This document shows positions 55,071 through 63,708 of a DNA stretch of 64,000 bases, piece by piece. Every line of letters begins with the position of its first letter. Position 1 is the stretch's first letter. Source of the DNA: Weeksellaceae bacterium. GTDB lineage: Bacteria > Bacteroidota > Bacteroidia > Flavobacteriales > Weeksellaceae. The stretch spans positions 407,576-471,575 of the forward strand of contig JAIBEX010000021.1 in the NCBI GenBank assembly GCA_019459455.1, given 5' to 3'. Under the pieces are notes generated by a model, which was given only the letters and a program-made list of their open reading frames with translations, was not told where the DNA came from and did no database searches. Position numbers and translations under genes: made by a program.

Positions 55071-55523
55071 ATGAAAAGAAATCCAAATATCATCCCACTT
55101 TCGCGCGACCACCATTTTGGTTTGCTCTGCAGCTGGAAGATTCGCGAGGGACTTAAGAAAAACATCAGCCCGGGACGTATTAGCGACTACCTGATTTATT
55201 TTTGGTCGACACACCTCAAAACTCATTTTGAAGAGGAAGAACAGCTGCTCTTCACCAACACAGACGATCCGTTGACTGCGCAGGCTCTAAAAGAACATCA
55301 GCACCTCCGGCTTCTGATGGAACGTATCAAGGAAAATGCGGAAGAGTCGCTGCTGGCCGAATTTGCAGCATTGCTGCAGGAGCACATCCGCTTCGAAGAG
55401 CGGGTTTTATTTCCGCACCTGGAAAAATCCCTAAGCGAGGCGGAATTGGTATCAATAGGAGCCGAGCTGGACCGCATACACCAGCATCAGACTGACGATT
55501 ATAAAGATGAGTTCTGGCGGTAG
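55071..55523 (+). CDS. Hemerythrin HHE-domain protein
   Basis: Four-helix di-iron protein of 150 residues. Candidate iron ligands are in DHH near 13-15, HLKTHFEEEE near 48-57, EHQHL near 74-78 and HIRFEERVLF near 104-113. HHE proteins sense or carry O2 or NO. The ATG at 55071 is chosen because it starts the conserved MKRNPNIIPLSRDHH; the open frame back to 55011 overlaps the KOW stop and shows no similarity. Confidence 0.9.
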   Translation: MKRNPNIIPLSRDHHFGLLCSWKIREGLKKNISPGRISDYLIYFWSTHLKTHFEEEEQLLFTNTDDPLTAQALKEHQHLRLLMERIKENAEESLLAEFAALLQEHIRFEERVLFPHLEKSLSEAELVSIGAELDRIHQHQTDDYKDEFWR

Positions 55524-55641
55524 TTGCCCTTTCTAAATTATCTTACTGTCAATTTGTGCTATAGGATTTGTACTAAAAACTCAGCAAGTTGAGAAATCAA
55601 CAGAGAAAAAAAACGATGTCCGGTGCGGCCAAAACGTCTTG

Positions 55642-55839
55642 TCAGCTTTTTTTCTCATATTGGTAGTATGGTTTGAGGTTTTTGTTCAGGAATACCCCTT
55701 TTGAATAAGCGGCCCGGAAATCATCGAAAACGTCCTGCGGAACATCCAAATAATCATATACAGCTCCGGAAACGTATATAATGGTTAGCACCTGAAGTTC
55801 GGGTTTGTAATAATATTTCCTGATGACGGATGAGGGCAT
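55642..55839 (-). CDS. KTSC domain protein
   Basis: Protein of 65 residues, essentially one KTSC domain: SSVIRKYYYKPELQVLTIIY, then GAVYDYLDVPQDVFDDFRAA and YSKGVFLNKNLKPYY. KTSC domains occur next to or fused with lysyl-tRNA synthetase or as free small proteins and are thought to bind RNA. It is divergent from the CvfB-like gene. Confidence 0.85.
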   Translation of the reverse strand: MPSSVIRKYYYKPELQVLTIIYVSGAVYDYLDVPQDVFDDFRAAYSKGVFLNKNLKPYYQYEKKS

Positions 55840-55876
55840 GTGTGGATTTCTGCAATTTCCGTTCCTTTACTTTTCT

Positions 55877-55884
55877 TACCTTTG
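55877..55884 (+). promoter_or_regulatory. -7 box of CvfB-like gene
   Basis: TACCTTTG, 21 nt before the ATG at 55906; it lies inside the longer reading frame and supports the shorter protein. Confidence 0.55.
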
Positions 55885-55905
55885 CAGCAATATTACGCAC
55901 AACTT

Positions 55906-56742
55906 ATGGATCTCGGCAAAACCCAGTTATTAAAAATCGCAGAAAAGAATTATTCCGGACTCTTCCTGGAAGATGAAAACGGAGAAAGGGCTTTTCTTCC
56001 TAAGATTTTTGCGTCAGAAGATGCTGAATTGGGCAGTGAAATGGAAGTCTTCGTTTATCAGGATGATGATAAACTGAAAGCAACCACCGAAAAACCAAAT
56101 GCGGAAGTCGGCGATTTTGCCGTCATGACCTGTGTGCAGAGTTTACCGAGCGGTGCCTTCATGGATTGGGGCATCATTAAGGACCTCTTTATCCCTTACA
56201 AGGAGCAGAAACTGAAAATCATTGAAGGTAAAAGATATTTGGTCTATGTCTATATCGATGAAATTCTGGGACTGATTACAGGAACGACAAAATTTAAAAG
56301 GAATCCCCAATACGAAGATTTACCTTTCCGTAAAGGAGATAAGGTACACCTTATACTGATGGGAGAAGGTGAGTTGGGCTGGAATGTCGTTGTTAACAAA
56401 AAGTTTATCGGTCTCATTTACGCTTCCGACGTCTATAAGAAACTTTTTCCATTGTCTGAAGAAGTCGGGTTTATTAAAGCCATCCGCGAAGACGGTAAGA
56501 TTGATGTTACCTTACAGCCTGAAGGATATGATAATATTGATGAATATCAGCAGGTGATTCTTGACAGGCTGGAGCAGAACTACGGCTTGCTCTACCTTTC
56601 CGATAAATCGGAGCCGGAGGAAATAAAGCAGGAGCTTCAGATGAGCAAGAAGAATTTCAAGAAAGCCATCGGCGGACTTTACCGCGATAAAAAGATTGAA
56701 ATTTTAGAAGATAAAATCAGACTGGTGGATGAAGGGGAATAA
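55906..56742 (+). CDS. S1 RNA-binding-domain protein, CvfB-like
   Basis: Protein of 278 residues resembling staphylococcal CvfB. It has tandem S1-type barrels: about 1-60 (KTQLLKIAEKNYSGLFLEDENGE), 65-130 (VGDFAVMTCVQSLPSGAFMDWG, IKDLFIPYKEQ) and 135-215, followed by a winged-helix-like C-terminus (KKNFKKAIGGLYRDKKIEI). It probably binds RNA and regulates gene expression. The start at 55906 is supported by the promoter box. Confidence 0.9.
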   Translation: MDLGKTQLLKIAEKNYSGLFLEDENGERAFLPKIFASEDAELGSEMEVFVYQDDDKLKATTEKPNAEVGDFAVMTCVQSLPSGAFMDWGIIKDLFIPYKEQKLKIIEGKRYLVYVYIDEILGLITGTTKFKRNPQYEDLPFRKGDKVHLILMGEGELGWNVVVNKKFIGLIYASDVYKKLFPLSEEVGFIKAIREDGKIDVTLQPEGYDNIDEYQQVILDRLEQNYGLLYLSDKSEPEEIKQELQMSKKNFKKAIGGLYRDKKIEILEDKIRLVDEGE

Positions 56743-56770
56743 AGATCTCCGCAGCAGCAAATAAAAATAA

Positions 56771-56800
56771 AAAGAGCAGTTTTTCAACTGCTCTTTTTTT
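56771..56800. terminator. Bidirectional terminator between CvfB-like gene and tRNA-Pro
   Basis: Perfect 11-bp stem AAAGAGCAGTT/AACTGCTCTTT (56771-56781 and 56786-56796), 4-nt loop, T tract; A-rich on the other side, serving the minus-strand tRNA. Confidence 0.87.
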
Positions 56801-56804
56801 ATTG

Positions 56805-56878
56805 TCGGGATGACTGGATTCGAACCAGCGACCCCTTGCACCCCATGCAAGTACGCTACCGGGCTGCGCTACATCCCG
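56805..56878 (-). tRNA. tRNA-Pro (anticodon GGG)
   Basis: 74-nt cloverleaf on the minus strand. Acceptor arms CGGGATG and CATCCCG with discriminator A, anticodon stem CTTGC/GCAAG with loop ATGGGGT giving anticodon GGG, and the T-arm GGTTCGAATCC are clear. No CCA is encoded. C1-G72 is usual for bacterial tRNA-Pro. Confidence 0.96.
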
Positions 56879-56897
56879 AACGCAGGTGCAAAAATAA

Positions 56898-57245
56898 TCA
56901 ATCCTTCCTTACCAGCAAAATCCAGTCGTCTTCAAGCAGTTTATAGCCGATGTCATAAACAAAACGGTATTCGGCACCGTTCTTATAAACCTTCAGGTTT
57001 GTGAAATAGTCAAAATCAAAACCATCCCCTGTCAGTTTGTTTCTCGTCGTTTTGGCCTTACCCTCAGTGTATTTCTGTTCGGCCAAAATACGGTGGTTTT
57101 TGCGCAGTTTATTGTTGATGTTACGCATGAGGTTTGAAGAATCTTTATTCTGTTTGTTGTTGAAGGCATTCCGGCAGCCGTCCGAACAGAATTTCTTGTC
57201 GGACCTTCCGTGAATTGCTTCTCCGCATTCAAGACAGTTATTCAT
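56898..57245 (-). CDS. Small zinc-finger protein, unknown function
   Basis: Protein of 115 residues. A C4 zinc-ribbon opens it: CLECGEAIHGRSDKKFCSDGC near 4-24. A basic region (about 28-60) and a compact alpha/beta tail (about 70-115) follow. Similar DUF2116-like proteins are common in Bacteroidota. It overlaps the upstream VOC gene by 4 nt (ATGA), so the two are probably coupled. RNA or DNA binding is inferred from the zinc ribbon and basic stretch. Confidence 0.82.
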   Translation of the reverse strand: MNNCLECGEAIHGRSDKKFCSDGCRNAFNNKQNKDSSNLMRNINNKLRKNHRILAEQKYTEGKAKTTRNKLTGDGFDFDYFTNLKVYKNGAEYRFVYDIGYKLLEDDWILLVRKD

Positions 57246-57649
57246 GGTGCTGGTTTTTTAATTTTAGTCGCAAAAACAATGATATGGCCGTCCGGATCTG
57301 CCAAATAGAAGGCAAGGTCACCCCAGTTTTGGATCAGTAAAGGGCTGATGATTTTGGCACCCATCTCTACTGCGTTCTCATATTCAGCTTCCACATCATC
57401 CACATAAAGGTAAAGTTCACACCTCGGTATTCCGGTACCGGTTGCGGGGTCAGGCGTCTGGTCCTGGAGGATTCTTGATATACTGCTGTTCGGCATAAGG
57501 CCTAATGTGAAGGCGGAAGAAAGGTCAAATTCCGTCATTCCGGGCACATCGAGTGTCGGTGGAATACGAAAGACCTTTTCATAAAAATCTTTGCTTATTT
57601 CCTGACTGGTTATATACAGTATCGTGTGGATTTTTAAAAACGGGCTCAT
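57242..57649 (-). CDS. VOC family glyoxalase/bleomycin-resistance-like protein
   Basis: VOC-fold protein of 135 residues with two repeats: FLKIHTILYITSQEISKDFYE near 4-24 and PRCELYLYVDDVEAEYENAVE near 70-90, ending in LADPDGHIIVF. The glutamate/histidine metal-ligand pattern is only partly kept. The substrate is unknown. ATG 57649 is chosen over the longer reading to 57679, since a TAnnTTTG box at 57668-57675 sits within the longer version. Confidence 0.88.
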   Translation of the reverse strand: MSPFLKIHTILYITSQEISKDFYEKVFRIPPTLDVPGMTEFDLSSAFTLGLMPNSSISRILQDQTPDPATGTGIPRCELYLYVDDVEAEYENAVEMGAKIISPLLIQNWGDLAFYLADPDGHIIVFATKIKKPAP

Positions 57650-57667
57650 TGTTGGAGTTAACGTATT

Positions 57668-57675
57668 CAAATATA
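57668..57675 (-). promoter_or_regulatory. -7 box of VOC/zinc-finger operon
   Basis: TATATTTG on the minus strand, 18 nt before the ATG at 57649. Confidence 0.5.
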
Positions 57676-57678
57676 ACA

Positions 57679-57704
57679 AAATATCCGTTTGAAAACGGAT
57701 ATTT
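57679..57704 (-). terminator. Hairpin after T9SS sorting-domain gene
   Basis: Perfect 12-bp stem AAATATCCGTTT/AAACGGATATTT (57679-57690 and 57693-57704). T-rich sequence follows on the minus strand and overlaps the next promoter box region; terminator strength is uncertain. Confidence 0.55.
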
Positions 57705-57759
57705 ATTAATATGTTGAAAACTGTGGAAGAATAGGTGCGTTGAGCCCCATCGCCAATGT

Positions 57760-58110
57760 TTACTGCTTAATGATTTGCTTTATTTTCTGCGTATTGTCAC
57801 TCATCGTATATCTCATGAGATATTTACCCGGTCTCAGCCTTTCAAGATTGATTTCGGCTGCATTCATATTGATGTTATAGTTTGCTACCTGCATTCCGAG
57901 AATGGAGTAGAAGGAAACACTCTTTACTTTAACAGCGGGGTCCTTTGCTCTCAATAACAGTACATCCCGTGTAGGATTTGGGTAAGCCAAAAGTACACCG
58001 TCATCATTCTTTTGAATGCCGGTGAATTGATCCCTGTTGCTTTGAGCCTGCACCGTAGATGCTCCAAAACCGAGACCTAAAAACAGTATAATGAATAAAA
58101 ATCTTTTCAT
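57760..58110 (-). CDS. Minimal T9SS type A sorting-domain protein
   Basis: Protein of 116 residues: signal peptide (about 1-22), a linker of some 18 residues and then a T9SS type A C-terminal sorting domain (AYPNPTRDVLLLRAKD near 42-57, SILGMQV, then LRPGKYLMRYTMSD near 92-105). T9SS substrates normally carry a large secreted cargo before such a domain; here there is almost none. Perhaps a secreted peptide, an adaptor, or a remnant of a larger gene. The sorting domain itself is intact. Confidence 0.9.
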   Translation of the reverse strand: MKRFLFIILFLGLGFGASTVQAQSNRDQFTGIQKNDDGVLLAYPNPTRDVLLLRAKDPAVKVKSVSFYSILGMQVANYNINMNAAEINLERLRPGKYLMRYTMSDNTQKIKQIIKQ

Positions 58111-58192
58111 GCTTCTTTTCTTAAATACACAATACTTTACGAAGATAAGAAACTTCTGACAATTTGCAATAGTTTTTTACGTTTTGTATTGT

Positions 58193-59230
<1,038 letters not shown>

Positions 59231-59681
59231 ATTTACATGGAATAAGAGGACTCTTGATTTCGAGACTGTTCTTTAGGAGAGGTTAACATCTTTCGCTGTC
59301 GTAAATTTTGCGGCTAAATGCACCTATTGCCTTATTGGTAAGTTTGATGTGCTTTTCGTTCAATATTCACCTCGGCTTCAGTGTAATACCGGTGGTTTCA
59401 AAACTGACACCGAAGTCCGCTGTGGCTTCCTTTTTAAGTACTACTCAACCCGTTCTGAAAAATGGAAGTGCTGAGCCAGGTGAACTGGATGTTTTGGCGG
59501 TACGTTTTATTTTTCGGCAGGGTGAATGCTTATAGCCGTTTAAATATTTCAGGGCTTTGTAACCATCTGTTTTGGATGCTGATTCCCAGTTCCGAAGATA
59601 TAAGGGCAATAAGTTCTTTATTTATTGCCATCACAATTGCTTTTAATGAAAGAAGTTTTGGACGTGCAAAAATATTAGAGG
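59231..59681. other. 451-bp stretch without a convincing gene
   Basis: No ORF here looks like a real gene. Short frames on both strands (for example plus 59308-59535, or minus frames broken by stops) lack recognisable domains. On the minus strand, 59437-59526 reads FTLPKNKTYRQNIQFTWLS, with a stop codon 5' of it and, after a frame change, ADFGVSFETTGITLKPR, so a decayed beta-barrel-like gene is possible. Nothing resembles an RNA gene or a terminator. Confidence 0.5.
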
Positions 59682-59972
59682 TTAGAACCAGGGTTTTCTG
59701 TCCTGCACATAGGTCCTGTCGAACTGTTCGTCGCTCATCGTAAGGTAAATGATACCTTCTATGAAGGGGATTACGGTTGCAAGGCCACAAGTTACGATGT
59801 TCAGAACGATCTGTATGATTCCTTCATTGATGTAGCCCAGGTAAAATTTGTTGGCACCAAAGGCTCCCAGCAGTATGCCCAGCAGGCCCGCAGCCAGCTT
59901 CTTCTCTGATCTGTAATTTCTGTTATCGTATGCCGGTTGGGGTCCGGGATTGTTGTAGCCGTAAGTTTCCAT
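59682..59972 (-). CDS. TM2 domain membrane protein
   Basis: Protein of 96 residues. A tyrosine/asparagine/proline-rich N-terminus (about 1-25) precedes two membrane helices in the TM2 pattern KKLAAGLLGILLGAFGANKFYLG near 25-47 and a second helix to about 75, with the short DRKPWF tail. TM2 proteins are small and ubiquitous; the function is unknown. The AT-rich leader contains no clear box. Confidence 0.88.
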   Translation of the reverse strand: METYGYNNPGPQPAYDNRNYRSEKKLAAGLLGILLGAFGANKFYLGYINEGIIQIVLNIVTCGLATVIPFIEGIIYLTMSDEQFDRTYVQDRKPWF

Positions 59973-60074
59973 TTTTCTTTTTTAATTATTAATTTTTTAA
60001 TCAGTCTGCATTTTTAAAATTTTGTTACAGTTTATTTGACGGTCAGCGCCTCCAAGGTCTTCCGCCAATTTTAT

Positions 60075-60082
60075 TATATTTG
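60075..60082 (+). promoter_or_regulatory. -7 box of lptB, 4 nt before ATG
   Basis: TATATTTG then CCTC and the start ATG at 60087; leaderless-like. Confidence 0.5.
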
Positions 60083-60086
60083 CCTC

Positions 60087-61148
60087 ATGGTTTTAAGGGG
60101 AGAAAATTTAGTCAAGGAATACGGGCCGAAAAAAGTGGTTAAGGGTGTTTCTGTGGAAGTTGCACAGGGCGAAATCGTTGGGCTCCTGGGACCAAACGGT
60201 GCCGGAAAAACCACTTCTTTCTATATGATCGTTGGTTTGGTAAAGCCTACGGCAGGAAAGATCTTCCTGGACAACAAGGAAATCACGACGGATGCCATGT
60301 ACCGGCGTGCGCAGAAGGGCATCGGCTATCTGGCGCAGGAAGCCTCCGTTTTCCGTAAACTCTCCGTAGAAGAAAACATTTTGGGCGTCCTGCAACTCAC
60401 CAATCTATCCAAACGCGCACAGCAAATTAAATGCGACGAACTGATTGAGGAGTTTTCCCTGCAGCATGTCCGCAAAAACCGGGGGGATCTCCTTTCGGGA
60501 GGTGAAAGACGGCGTACTGAAATCGCGAGATGTCTGGCCACCAGTCCGAATTTTATTTTGTTGGATGAGCCTTTCGCCGGAGTGGACCCGATTGCTGTGG
60601 AGGATATCCAGAAAATTGTAAGGAGTCTGGTTGATAAGAACATCGGTATCCTGATCACCGATCACAACGTTCAGCAAACACTGGCCATCACGCATAAAAC
60701 CTATATCATGTTTGAAGGAAAGATCCTGAAAGAGGGACTTCCACATGATCTGGCAAACGATCCCCAGGTCCGTGAGGCCTATCTGGGGGAGAATTTCGTG
60801 TATCAGGATATCCTGAACAGAGAACATAAGAAATCGTACGTATACAACATCTGGGCTGGAAATTTTGATTCCAAGGGTGAGTTCCAGAGCTTCGTAGACC
60901 AGAATTTTAAGGACCAGGATAACCTGCGGCTCATGCACGGGTTTGAGGACATCAGTTTTGCTTCCCTGGCCAATTCCGAAATTGAACACATCTTCAATGA
61001 TGTGGTGGATAAAGGCGCAAACAACTCTTTTCTTTTCCAGAAAAAGGAACTGACTTCCCGTTATCCGCTCGAGCTGGCAGAATCTGATTCCAAGGTCGCA
61101 AGCCGTCCCGAACTCCACTATTTAACGAGCTACCGCTACCAGGCTTAG
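60087..61148 (+). CDS. lptB: LPS export ATPase LptB with extra C-terminal domain
   Basis: ABC ATPase powering transport of lipopolysaccharide from the inner membrane by LptFG. The core (1-242) has Walker A GPNGAGKT (35-42), signature LLSGGERRR (135-143) and Walker B ILLDEP (157-162), and ends at REAYLGENF as standard LptB proteins do. A further 111 residues (243-353; bases 60813-61145) follow in frame: SYVYNIWAGNFDSKGEFQSF onward, acidic and resembling Imm22-like domains. The start is ATG 60087, the conserved MVLRGENLVK; the frame opens earlier at 60036 but that part is before the promoter box. An ABC exporter gene follows on the same strand. Confidence 0.93.
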   Translation: MVLRGENLVKEYGPKKVVKGVSVEVAQGEIVGLLGPNGAGKTTSFYMIVGLVKPTAGKIFLDNKEITTDAMYRRAQKGIGYLAQEASVFRKLSVEENILGVLQLTNLSKRAQQIKCDELIEEFSLQHVRKNRGDLLSGGERRRTEIARCLATSPNFILLDEPFAGVDPIAVEDIQKIVRSLVDKNIGILITDHNVQQTLAITHKTYIMFEGKILKEGLPHDLANDPQVREAYLGENFVYQDILNREHKKSYVYNIWAGNFDSKGEFQSFVDQNFKDQDNLRLMHGFEDISFASLANSEIEHIFNDVVDKGANNSFLFQKKELTSRYPLELAESDSKVASRPELHYLTSYRYQA

Positions 61149-61216
61149 GAATCTTTGGTCAAATTTTTGTTAAATTAGGGCACTGGAATTATTTTAAACT
61201 TTTGCAGTTCTCAAAT

Positions 61217-63028
61217 ATGCCGAAAGCCTTTACGCGCACCACCAATTTAATCAGTATTTATAAGCAGCTGCGGCCTTTCATATCGCCATACCGCTATATG
61301 ATCTACGGTACGCTTTTCCTAACCTTCCTGGGCGCACTTGCGGCACAGGTGAATCCGCTTGTGCTGAAGTATACGGTGGACGAAGTGACCGAACTCACGA
61401 AACTGCCGGACCCAATGGCGGAGGGAATCCACGTACTGGTCATCATCACCGCTATCTTGCTCGGTAAGGAGCTTGCAAATATCTTCATACAGTTCGGGCA
61501 GAAATTTTACGGCGAAAAGATACGTATCAGCGTAAGCTCGGTCCTGGCGCAGTCGGCCATTGACAAAATCCTGCGTTACCGGATTGCTTATTTCAACGAT
61601 GAAAACCATGAAACCGGAAAGCTGCAGATTAGGATCGACCGCGGAATCGAAAGTCTGACAAAGCTCGTGCAGAATTTTTTCATCGATATTCTTCCGCTCT
61701 TTTCCAACGCCATTATCGCACTTGTCATTATGTACTGGCAAAACATATATGTCGGACTGGTTTCCACCATCGTGGTGCCGATTTACTTTTACGTAAGTTC
61801 TCTGCAGGCTAAGCGGCTCTCGGGTGTGCGCCGGACCCTGAGGAATCAGCGGGAACAGAAAACCTCAGGATTGCTGAATCTCATCAGCTCCATTATGGTG
61901 ATCAAAAGTTTTGTGCGGGAGAAATTTGAAGGTAAAAAACAGTATGACCTGCAGATGCAGCTGATGGAAAGCCAACTCTACACCCGGAGGACCAACTTCA
62001 TCTATGACGGCCTCAAGACGTTTATTGAACAGTTTGGGGTGGTTCTCATCATTCTGCTCACTGTTTATCTGGTGCTGGACCAGCAGATGACCATTGGCGC
62101 GATCATGCTTCATATTATGCTTTTTAACAATGTCTCGTCACCCATACGCCAGCTTCACCGCATCTATGATGATATGAATGATGCCTTTATCTATGCCGAA
62201 GGTTATTTTGACATCCTGAACGCCGATGAGGAAACCGAACCCAATGGAACGCTTATAGAAAACAACATCAATGGCACATTTGAACTGAAGAATGTTGATT
62301 TCACCTATCCCAACGGTACAAAGGCACTGCATAACGTCTCCATGCTTATAGAAAATGGTAAAACTACCGCTCTGGTAGGGCTCAGTGGTGCCGGAAAATC
62401 AACCGTCATCAACCTGCTCTGTAAATTCTATCTTCCGGATTCGGGCGACATCCTTTTGGACGGTATCAACCTTAATCAGTATGAGAACACTTTCCTGCGC
62501 GATGATATCGGGCTGGTGCTGCAAAAGAACCACATATTTCAGGGCAGCATTGAAGACAACATAAGGTACGGAAACATGAATGCCACCTTTGAGGAAATCG
62601 AAACTGCTGCAAAGAAGGCCTATCTGCACGACCAAATCCTGGATTTGCCGGAGAAGTATCTGCACGATGCGACCCAGCTTTCCGGCGGCCAGCAGCAGCG
62701 GATTGCCATTGCGCGGCTCTTCCTTAAAGACCCACCGATCATTTTCCTGGATGAACCCACGGCCAGCCTCGATGCAATTGCCACCGAGCAGATTAAGAAC
62801 TCACTCGATGCCATAAAAGAAGGCAGGACGGTAATCATCATATCACATTCCCTGTCTCAGATTCTGGACAGTGATACCATTTATGTAATGAAAAAAGGGA
62901 AGGTGGTGGAAAACGGAACGCACGATGAACTCATTGATATGAACGGAACCTACCGAGAAATCTTCGATGCGTCGGCTCGGAGCCTGAACCTAGACAAGCT
63001 CGTTAGCTCCTACCGCGAAAACAAATAA
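61217..63028 (+). CDS. ABC transporter, fused permease and ATPase (MsbA-like)
   Basis: Type IV ABC exporter half-transporter of 603 residues. Six membrane helices lie in residues 1-310 and the nucleotide-binding domain follows, with Walker A GLSGAGKST near 387, signature LSGGQQQR near 488 and Walker B IIFLDEPTASLD near 509. It probably functions as a homodimer exporting lipid or drug; the MsbA role in lipid A flipping is possible and suits the adjacent lptB but is not proven. The ATG at 61217 (MPKAFTRTT) is preferred over the TTG at 61202. Confidence 0.92.
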   Translation: MPKAFTRTTNLISIYKQLRPFISPYRYMIYGTLFLTFLGALAAQVNPLVLKYTVDEVTELTKLPDPMAEGIHVLVIITAILLGKELANIFIQFGQKFYGEKIRISVSSVLAQSAIDKILRYRIAYFNDENHETGKLQIRIDRGIESLTKLVQNFFIDILPLFSNAIIALVIMYWQNIYVGLVSTIVVPIYFYVSSLQAKRLSGVRRTLRNQREQKTSGLLNLISSIMVIKSFVREKFEGKKQYDLQMQLMESQLYTRRTNFIYDGLKTFIEQFGVVLIILLTVYLVLDQQMTIGAIMLHIMLFNNVSSPIRQLHRIYDDMNDAFIYAEGYFDILNADEETEPNGTLIENNINGTFELKNVDFTYPNGTKALHNVSMLIENGKTTALVGLSGAGKSTVINLLCKFYLPDSGDILLDGINLNQYENTFLRDDIGLVLQKNHIFQGSIEDNIRYGNMNATFEEIETAAKKAYLHDQILDLPEKYLHDATQLSGGQQQRIAIARLFLKDPPIIFLDEPTASLDAIATEQIKNSLDAIKEGRTVIIISHSLSQILDSDTIYVMKKGKVVENGTHDELIDMNGTYREIFDASARSLNLDKLVSSYRENK

Positions 63029-63068
63029 AGCAAGTTGTTTTACGTTTAAAAATATTAAATAAAATAGA

Positions 63069-63644
63069 ATGAAGAATAAAGTGATGATGGTCATGGCAAC
63101 CGCCCTGTTGGTTTCCTGCCAGAAAATAGAGGAAAGTGTAAGCAGTGTCGTGACCGATACCAAAGAGAAAGTTCAGCAGAAAGCGATGGAAACCGTTCAG
63201 GAAACCGTTGCCGAACAGATGGGTAAGGTGGTTAATGCAGAAAACGTACGCTTCGACAGCATCTTTCCAAATCAGAATACCCTGGTGCTGGAAAATGAAA
63301 TCGGCAAAAAAGTGGCGTTCCCGAACGGTACCCCTTTCTATGTTTTCAAATATAAGACAGCTGATAAAGAAGTACTGCTGAAATCGCTGGTAGCGCAACC
63401 TACGGCGAATGAAGCACAGTCCACAAAGGAATACAGCAAGGTTGACGGAGCTTCTATCATCGAGAAGATTACGTTCTTTGAGAAGTTTCTTCCGGGAAAC
63501 ACAATCGATACCAGCTTCCTGGATGACATTAAGAATGACAGGAATGTAGAATACTACAAGGTGAAGCGTTTTCCGAATGCCAGCACCGTTATTTACAATC
63601 CAAGGACCCAGATGGTCTATCATTTCGTGGAAGTGAAGAAATAG
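63069..63644 (+). CDS. Lipoprotein, unknown function
   Basis: Protein of 191 residues. The signal sequence ends in the lipobox LVSC near residue 17. Residues about 20-60 form an amphipathic helix (EESVSSVVTDTKEKVQQKAMETVQ) like those of small envelope-stress or late-embryogenesis-like lipoproteins; the rest is an alpha/beta domain without known motif. It lies 40 nt after the ABC exporter gene. Confidence 0.8.
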   Translation: MKNKVMMVMATALLVSCQKIEESVSSVVTDTKEKVQQKAMETVQETVAEQMGKVVNAENVRFDSIFPNQNTLVLENEIGKKVAFPNGTPFYVFKYKTADKEVLLKSLVAQPTANEAQSTKEYSKVDGASIIEKITFFEKFLPGNTIDTSFLDDIKNDRNVEYYKVKRFPNASTVIYNPRTQMVYHFVEVKK

Positions 63645-63697
63645 GGGTAAGCGGGTAAGCAGAACCTCAAATTCAAGAACAAATCCTCTTTAATAAT

Positions 63698-63705
63698 TAT
63701 CTTTG
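63698..63705 (+). promoter_or_regulatory. -7 box of cobalamin adenosyltransferase gene, 3 nt before ATG
   Basis: TATCTTTG, then AGC and the ATG at 63709, an arrangement expected for a leaderless mRNA. Confidence 0.5.
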
Positions 63706-63708
63706 AGC

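Noticed and set aside
59308-59535. 75-codon frame in the hemB-TM2 gap
   Set aside because: TTG start, no domain, no box with full consensus; more likely noise or the antisense of a decayed gene.
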